Positions 33,613-37,903 of a stretch of 37,903 bases of DNA are shown piece by piece. The stretch is from an uncultured Prevotella sp. (GTDB taxonomy: Bacteria; Bacteroidota; Bacteroidia; Bacteroidales; Bacteroidaceae). A program made the position numbers and the translations under genes. The stretch covers positions 1-37,903 of the forward strand of contig CAMOQW010000008.1 of NCBI GenBank assembly GCA_946623195.1, read 5' to 3'. A model generated the notes under the pieces. The model was not told the DNA's origin and did no database searches. It saw nothing but the letters and a program-made list of their open reading frames with translations. Position 1 is the stretch's first letter, and every line of letters begins with the position of its first letter.

Positions 33613-34921
33613 AACGACCACCATCGGGCGTTGGGTGACCGCCGCAGTTTGCAGTCTGATGGCCATTAGCAGCGTCAGGGCTCAGTCGTCAGCCTTGGAG
33701 ATGATTACGCGCAACCGCAATCTGTCAGCCAGCAACTATTGCATCTATCCAGACAGCATACAGCCCCACATGACGCCGGCCCCCGCAGGCAAGCGTCCTT
33801 TCTACATTTCCCACTACGGCCGTCATGGTTCACGCTATCTCAACCAGCGCAAGGGCTACGATATTCCCTATCGCTACCTATGTCATGCCGACAGCTTAGG
33901 ACTGCTCACCGATACCGGCAAGATAGTGAAGCGCGAACTGGAGGATATCATTGCCGACTCAGAAGGCCGGTGGGGCGACCTGACAGGCATTGGCAAGCGA
34001 CAGCAGCGCAACATAGCACGCCGCATGATGGAACGCTTCCCGGAGGTGTTTGAAGGCAGTGCCCACGTCGATGCCCGCAGCACCGTCATCAACCGCTGCA
34101 TCCTGTCAATGGGTGCAGCACTGCAACAGATGCTTGCCCTCAACCCTCAGTTGCAGATAGACATGAGTGCATCGAAGCAGGACATGTGGTACATGAACCA
34201 CCAGGACGAGGTATTGCGCGACAGTGCCAAGTCAAAACACGCGCAGCAGGTTTACAACGACTTCTACCGTACACGGCAGCAGAATTCGCGACTCATGGAC
34301 ATGCTCTTCACCAATGCCGACTCGGCCCGCCAGGAAGTCAGCGAACAATGGCTGAACTACTACCTCATCAAGACAGGACTGATTCAGCAGAACACCCACA
34401 TGAACGACAGTATCCAACTTATCAACCTCTTCACCCACGAGGAAATCCACAACTTCTGGCAAATAGAGAATGCCTGGTGGTACATTCAGCACGGGCCCTC
34501 ACTGCTGAACGGAGGGAAACAGCCCTATTCGCAGAGAGGGCTGTTGCGCCACATCATTCAAGAGGCCGACAGTTGTCTCCGTCTGCCCCGCCCCGGCATC
34601 CAGCTGCGCTTCGGCCACGAAACGGTCATCCTGCCATTAGCCTGCCTGTTGGGCATCAACGGTTTCGACTTCAAGACCAGGAACCTTGAAGACCTGGAGA
34701 CCAATGGCTGGTGGGCCTGCGTGGTGTTCCCCATGGCCAGCAACATCCAATTCATCTTCTATCGCGAGAACCCCCACGACAAAGATGTCATCTTCAAGGT
34801 GCTGCTAAACGAAAACGAGGCCACGCTGCCTATTGCTACAGACATGTGGCCTTACTATCACTGGCGCGACTTCCGCAAGCACTATCTAGGATTGCTCGAC
34901 CGGTATGAAGAGTCCAGGTAA
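33599..34921 (+). CDS. Histidine acid phosphatase, MINPP/phytase-like (copy 2)
   Basis: A 440-residue paralogue of the preceding gene. It has its own exported N terminus (about 30 residues, ending SVRAQ), the motif HYGRHGSRY and the second motif RFGHETV. The C-terminal FPMASNIQF and FKVLLNENEATLPI are shared almost word for word with copy 1, while the middle parts have drifted. The ATG at 33599 overlaps the previous gene by 14 bases; an ATG two codons earlier (33593) is also possible. The copies may differ in substrate preference. The 3' end overlaps the converging sufE by 40 bases. Confidence 0.87.
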   Translation: MRKNKTTTIGRWVTAAVCSLMAISSVRAQSSALEMITRNRNLSASNYCIYPDSIQPHMTPAPAGKRPFYISHYGRHGSRYLNQRKGYDIPYRYLCHADSLGLLTDTGKIVKRELEDIIADSEGRWGDLTGIGKRQQRNIARRMMERFPEVFEGSAHVDARSTVINRCILSMGAALQQMLALNPQLQIDMSASKQDMWYMNHQDEVLRDSAKSKHAQQVYNDFYRTRQQNSRLMDMLFTNADSARQEVSEQWLNYYLIKTGLIQQNTHMNDSIQLINLFTHEEIHNFWQIENAWWYIQHGPSLLNGGKQPYSQRGLLRHIIQEADSCLRLPRPGIQLRFGHETVILPLACLLGINGFDFKTRNLEDLETNGWWACVVFPMASNIQFIFYRENPHDKDVIFKVLLNENEATLPIATDMWPYYHWRDFRKHYLGLLDRYEESR

Positions 34922-35322
34922 GCCAGCGCATACATCCGCATCTGCTTGACCATGGCCAGCAGACCGTTGCTGCGTGTAGGCGACAGATGCTCCTTGAGTC
35001 CTATCCGGTCGATGAAGTAAAGGTCGGCATCCAGTATTTCCTGGGGCGTATGTCCGGAGAGCACCCGGATGAGCAGCGCCACAATACCCTTCACGATTAA
35101 GGCATCACTTTCTGCCGTGAAGCGCACCACGCCCTCTTCACAGTCAGCCTGCAGCCATACCCTGCTCTGACAACCGTCTATCAGGTTCTGCTCCGTCTTG
35201 TACTGCTCGTCCAAGGGCTGCTGTTCGTTGCCCAAGTCTATCAGCAACTGGTATTTGTCCATCCAGTCGTCGAATCCGGCAAACTCGTCAATGATTTCGT
35301 CTTGTATCTCGTTAATCGTCAT
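34882..35322 (-). CDS. sufE: SufE family sulfur acceptor protein
   Basis: A 146-residue SufE that accepts sulfur from the cysteine desulfurase SufS for Fe-S cluster assembly. The key cysteine is Cys51 in NLIDGCQSRVW, with the upstream DEFAGFDDWMDKYQLLIDLG typical of the fold. The ATG at 35322 is preceded by AAGGAG at good spacing; the TTG in the same frame at 35340 is less likely. It follows the terminator of the CoA-transferase gene. No clear promoter is seen between them, so it may depend on read-through or a weak site. Other suf genes are not in this window. Confidence 0.93.
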   Translation of the reverse strand: MTINEIQDEIIDEFAGFDDWMDKYQLLIDLGNEQQPLDEQYKTEQNLIDGCQSRVWLQADCEEGVVRFTAESDALIVKGIVALLIRVLSGHTPQEILDADLYFIDRIGLKEHLSPTRSNGLLAMVKQMRMYALAYLDSSYRSSNPR

Positions 35323-35342
35323 CGTCTGCTCCTTATTCAAAA

Positions 35343-35365
35343 GAAAGGGGCCGTGGCCCCCTTCT
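35343..35365 (-). terminator. Rho-independent terminator after the succinate CoA-transferase gene
   Basis: A GC-rich hairpin (GGGGCC / GGCCCC, 35347-35360) which, read on the minus strand, is followed by TTTCTTTT. It lies just after the CoA-transferase stop and before sufE. Confidence 0.8.
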
Positions 35366-35369
35366 TGGT

Positions 35370-36875
35370 TTATTTCACATATTCTGCAAAGTCCGTCAGG
35401 TGCATGTCACCCTTACGTGCCAGCGTGTCGTGCATGGCGAAAGCTGCCGTCAGGTTGTGGCGTGTCTGTCCCATCTTCGAAATCTTCAGATAGTCCCACA
35501 GCAACTGCTTATAGTCGGGGTGGGCACAATTCTCGATGATGCACTCGGCGCGCTGTGCAGGCGACTTGCCGCGCAGGTCGGCAATGCCTTGCTCCGTGAC
35601 GATGATGTTGACGTCGTGCTCGCTGGAGTCCTGATGGCTGACGAAGGGCACGATGCTGGAGATGACGCCACCCTTGGCCGTCGAGGGACAGGTGAAGATG
35701 GACAGGTATGCATTGCGTATGAAATCGCCCGACCCTCCGATGCCGTTCATCATCTTTGTTCCACTGATGTGCGTGGAGTTGACATTGCCATAGAGGTCGG
35801 CCTCAATGGCGGTATTGATGGCGATGACGCCCAGTCGGCGGATAATCTCGGGTGAGTTGGAAATCTCGCTCTGTCGCAGCGTCAGGTGCTGCTTCATGTA
35901 GTCCATGTTGTCGTAGACTTGCATCAGACACTCGTTCGACACCGTCAGCGAGCAGGCAGAAGCGTCCTTCACGCGGCCTGTGAGCATCATGTCGATCACC
36001 GAGTTCTGAATCACCTCCGTATAGATGTTGAAGTCGGGCACGTGCTTATCGGCACCCAGTGCACCCAGAATGGCATTGGCCGTAGAACCTACACCGCTCT
36101 GCAGGGGCAGGAACTCCTTGGGGATGCGCCCCTTATGCATCTCCTCCACCAGGAATTCAGCGGTCAGGTAGCCAATCTTCTCCGTCACGGGGTCGCTGTC
36201 CTTGAAGGCACGGGCCTCGTCGGGGATGTTGCACTCGACGACGCCCACCACTTTCTGCTTGGGAATCGACACGTAGGGCTTGCCGATGCGGTCGCCGACG
36301 TGCTCAATGGGAATAGCCTTGCGATAGGGGGGGTCCAGCGGCTCATAGACGTCGTGGATGAATTTGGCATTAGGGTTATGAAACGAGTTAAGCTCCAGGA
36401 TGACATGCTTGGCCAACCGGGCTGCCGTGGGCGAGATGCCGCCTGCAGCGGTCAGGAACACATGATAGTCGTCGCCGGCCTCCTCGATGTCGCACACTTC
36501 CAGGATGGCCCAGTCCACATCGCCATAGAAACCATAGCGCAGCTCCTGTGCCATGTGACTCAGGTGCAGGTCGTTATAGGGAATCTCACCCAGGTTGACA
36601 TGCTTGCGGAAGTCGGGGTTGGTGGTATAGGGCGCGCGATACTTGATGGCCTGTGCATTAGCCAGGTCGCCGTCAGTAGACTGTCCTGTACTGGCACCCG
36701 TGAAGATGCCCATCTTGAATTCACGGCCTGCCTCATGCTCGGCAAGTGCTAACTTGGCCAGTTCCTTGGTTGTTGCCTTAGCCACACCAGCCGGTGTAAA
36801 GCCACTCATGGCGATGTTCTCACCATTCTTAATCAGCGCTGCTGCCTCAGCAGCGGTCAAACGTGTATAAGCCAT
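35370..36875 (-). CDS. Succinate:acetate/propionate CoA-transferase (acetyl-CoA hydrolase/transferase family)
   Basis: A 501-residue cytosolic enzyme of CoA-transferase family I (SCACT/Cat1 type). It swaps CoA between succinate and acetate or propionate, a usual step in fermentation to succinate, acetate and propionate in Bacteroidales. Visible features are MSGFTPAGVAKATTKELA (23-40), GVGSTANAILGAL (261-273) and the covalent glutamate, by analogy Glu287 in IYTEVIQ. The C-terminal part has NGIGGSGDFIRNA and VTEQGIADLRG. Length matches the family. A -7 box lies 44 bases upstream and a terminator directly after, so it is a single-gene unit. Confidence 0.95.
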   Translation of the reverse strand: MAYTRLTAAEAAALIKNGENIAMSGFTPAGVAKATTKELAKLALAEHEAGREFKMGIFTGASTGQSTDGDLANAQAIKYRAPYTTNPDFRKHVNLGEIPYNDLHLSHMAQELRYGFYGDVDWAILEVCDIEEAGDDYHVFLTAAGGISPTAARLAKHVILELNSFHNPNAKFIHDVYEPLDPPYRKAIPIEHVGDRIGKPYVSIPKQKVVGVVECNIPDEARAFKDSDPVTEKIGYLTAEFLVEEMHKGRIPKEFLPLQSGVGSTANAILGALGADKHVPDFNIYTEVIQNSVIDMMLTGRVKDASACSLTVSNECLMQVYDNMDYMKQHLTLRQSEISNSPEIIRRLGVIAINTAIEADLYGNVNSTHISGTKMMNGIGGSGDFIRNAYLSIFTCPSTAKGGVISSIVPFVSHQDSSEHDVNIIVTEQGIADLRGKSPAQRAECIIENCAHPDYKQLLWDYLKISKMGQTRHNLTAAFAMHDTLARKGDMHLTDFAEYVK

Positions 36876-36918
36876 TCGTTTTACTGTTTTACTATTTACT
36901 ATGTTGACAATTTGGCTG

Positions 36919-36926
36919 CAAAGGTA
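36919..36926 (-). promoter_or_regulatory. -7 box of the CoA-transferase gene
   Basis: TACCTTTG on the minus strand, 44 bases upstream of the ATG. The -33 region holds only a T-rich CTTT-like match. Confidence 0.6.
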
Positions 36927-37001
36927 CGAAAAAAACGCTAAAGACGAAAGAAACTCGTTTCTTTTTTACGCAGGAAGGCCGAAAGTACAGAAAAAAATGC
37001 T

Positions 37002-37009
37002 TAACTTTG
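37002..37009 (+). promoter_or_regulatory. -7 box of the potassium channel gene
   Basis: TAACTTTG, 26 bases before the ATG at 37035. No good -33 TTTG at the expected distance. Confidence 0.55.
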
Positions 37010-37034
37010 CAATCAAAACCAAACATCCGTGAAT

Positions 37035-37850
37035 ATGACTAAACCCCATTGGTTAGAAAAAGAGGTACTCTATAACATCATGTTCGAGGCAGACACCCCG
37101 GCGGGCCGCCTCTTCGACATCGTCCTGATAACGGCTATCTCGCTGAGTATCATCATCTCGTTCATCGAGACAGTGCCGTCGCTGGCACATACCTTCCAGC
37201 TGGTACTGATGATACTGGAATATCTGCTCACCTTCTTCTTTACCGTCGAGTATATAGCCCGTGTCTACTGTTCGCCACGCAAGCGCGACTACGTGCTGAG
37301 CTTCTTCGGCATCATCGACCTGCTGTCCATCCTGCCGCCCTACCTCTCCTACTTCCTGCCCAACGCACGCTACATGCTGCTGCTGCGCTCGTTCCGCTTC
37401 ATCCGCATCTTCCGCATCTTCAAGTTGTTCAGCTTCATCAACGAGGGCTACCTGCTGATGCGCTCACTCCAGAAGAGCCTGGTCAAGATATCGGTCTACT
37501 TCCTGTTTGTGCTGATTCTGGTCACCTGTCTGGGCACGCTGATGTTCATGGTGGAGAACGGGCAGCCCGACACCCAGTTCACCGACCTGGGCACCTCAGT
37601 CTATTGGGCCATAGTCACCATGACCACGGTGGGCTATGGCGACATCACGCCAGTCACGGCGATTGGCCGTCTGCTTTCAGCCTTCGTCATGTTGCTGGGC
37701 TACACCATCATCGCCGTACCTACCGGCATCGTTACGGCTACCATCATCGACGAAACGAAGGAGAAACCGAAGGACGGCCGTTGTCCGCGCTGTGGCGGTA
37801 AGGTGCGCGCCAAGGACCGCTATTGTTCGCAATGCGGCGAGAAGCTTTAG
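37035..37850 (+). CDS. Voltage-gated-type potassium channel with C-terminal zinc ribbon
   Basis: A 271-residue inner-membrane protein with six hydrophobic segments. The S4 helix has basic residues every third position (Arg118, Arg121, Arg124, Arg127, Lys130), the pattern of a voltage sensor. The pore loop carries the selectivity filter TTVGYGD (197-203), followed by the S6 helix. After a short linker the protein ends in a small zinc ribbon: CPRCGG and CSQCG (Cys250, Cys253, Cys264, Cys267). A GTG two codons upstream (37029) is an alternative start. It should pass potassium; how the ribbon acts (assembly, redox or metal sensing) is unknown. Confidence 0.93.
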   Translation: MTKPHWLEKEVLYNIMFEADTPAGRLFDIVLITAISLSIIISFIETVPSLAHTFQLVLMILEYLLTFFFTVEYIARVYCSPRKRDYVLSFFGIIDLLSILPPYLSYFLPNARYMLLLRSFRFIRIFRIFKLFSFINEGYLLMRSLQKSLVKISVYFLFVLILVTCLGTLMFMVENGQPDTQFTDLGTSVYWAIVTMTTVGYGDITPVTAIGRLLSAFVMLLGYTIIAVPTGIVTATIIDETKEKPKDGRCPRCGGKVRAKDRYCSQCGEKL

Positions 37851-37885
37851 CAGAACGAGTAACCCCGTCATGAGTGAGCCGTAAC

Positions 37886-37900
37886 CTCACTGGGAGTGAG
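37886..37900 (+). terminator. Possible stem-loop after the potassium channel gene
   Basis: CTCACT-GGG-AGTGAG, a perfect 6-bp stem 35 bases after the stop. A second AGTGAGCCG lies just upstream. The window ends before any T-run can be seen, so a terminator is only possible. Confidence 0.35.
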
Positions 37901-37903
37901 CCG

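Noticed and set aside
35886..36752. Open frame of 288 residues on the plus strand
   Set aside because: Antisense to the CoA-transferase gene.
37858..37903. Direct repeat AGTGAGCCG at the right edge as an attachment site
   Set aside because: Two short copies only, no integrase or tRNA nearby; more likely part of a stem-loop cut by the window end.

Overview
The window looks like a chromosomal segment of a Bacteroidales bacterium, most likely Prevotella sensu lato. The genus is my inference. The phylum-level call rests on several -7/-33 promoters of the Bacteroidota type (TTTG, about 20 bases, TAnnTTTG), clustered periplasmic glycan-degrading enzymes, a succinate CoA-transferase, and an ECF sigma/anti-sigma operon ending in a macroglobulin-type protein. 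No rRNA, tRNA, CRISPR array, transposase or prophage gene was seen. No stretch longer than about 160 bases lacks a gene.

Left part (1-11.9 kb, all minus strand). A GH140-type gene (cut by the window edge) and a GH95 enzyme are coupled by an ATGA overlap. They follow a short comEC gene. Upstream of comEC lies an operon of four genes: a small TPR-like protein, an ECF sigma factor, a one-pass anti-sigma protein and a large MG2/TonB-plug-like envelope protein. The last three are joined by ATGA overlaps. Next come a secreted esterase with an STN-like N-terminal domain and fucI (L-fucose isomerase), 7 bases apart.

Centre (12.0-24.9 kb). A plus-strand operon of three large secreted hydrolases (an unassigned TIM-barrel type, a GH43-like/GH2/malectin fusion, and a LacZ-like GH2) converges on a minus-strand pair: a DUF4861-GH105 fusion and a DUF2264/GH154-like protein. 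A perfect 14-bp stem-loop sits between them. With GH95, GH140, the esterase and fucI this forms a carbohydrate-use region. Fucose or L-galactose, galactose and uronic acids point to a complex pectin such as rhamnogalacturonan II, or a fucosylated and glucuronidated arabinogalactan. No SusC/SusD pair is present in the window, so transport genes must lie elsewhere or beyond the left edge.

Right part (25-37.9 kb). This is housekeeping: ruvB-coaD-ybeY on the plus strand; rpoN, a PAP2-like membrane protein, purE, ispG and a LOG-family gene as a tight minus-strand operon; a conserved hypothetical gene divergent from two tandem histidine phosphatases of the MINPP/phytase type; sufE; a succinate CoA-transferase; and a voltage-gated-type potassium channel with a C-terminal zinc ribbon.

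The points most worth a second look are: three palindromes at an exact 22-bp period upstream of comEC; palindromic repeats embedded in the anti-sigma and MG2 coding regions; the ECF/anti-sigma/MG2-plug operon; the STN-esterase fusion; the GH43-like/GH2/malectin fusion; a GH2 beta-galactosidase apparently missing domain 4; a heptanucleotide tandem repeat inside a hydrolase gene; and almost completely overlapping divergent promoters at 32.26-32.30 kb.
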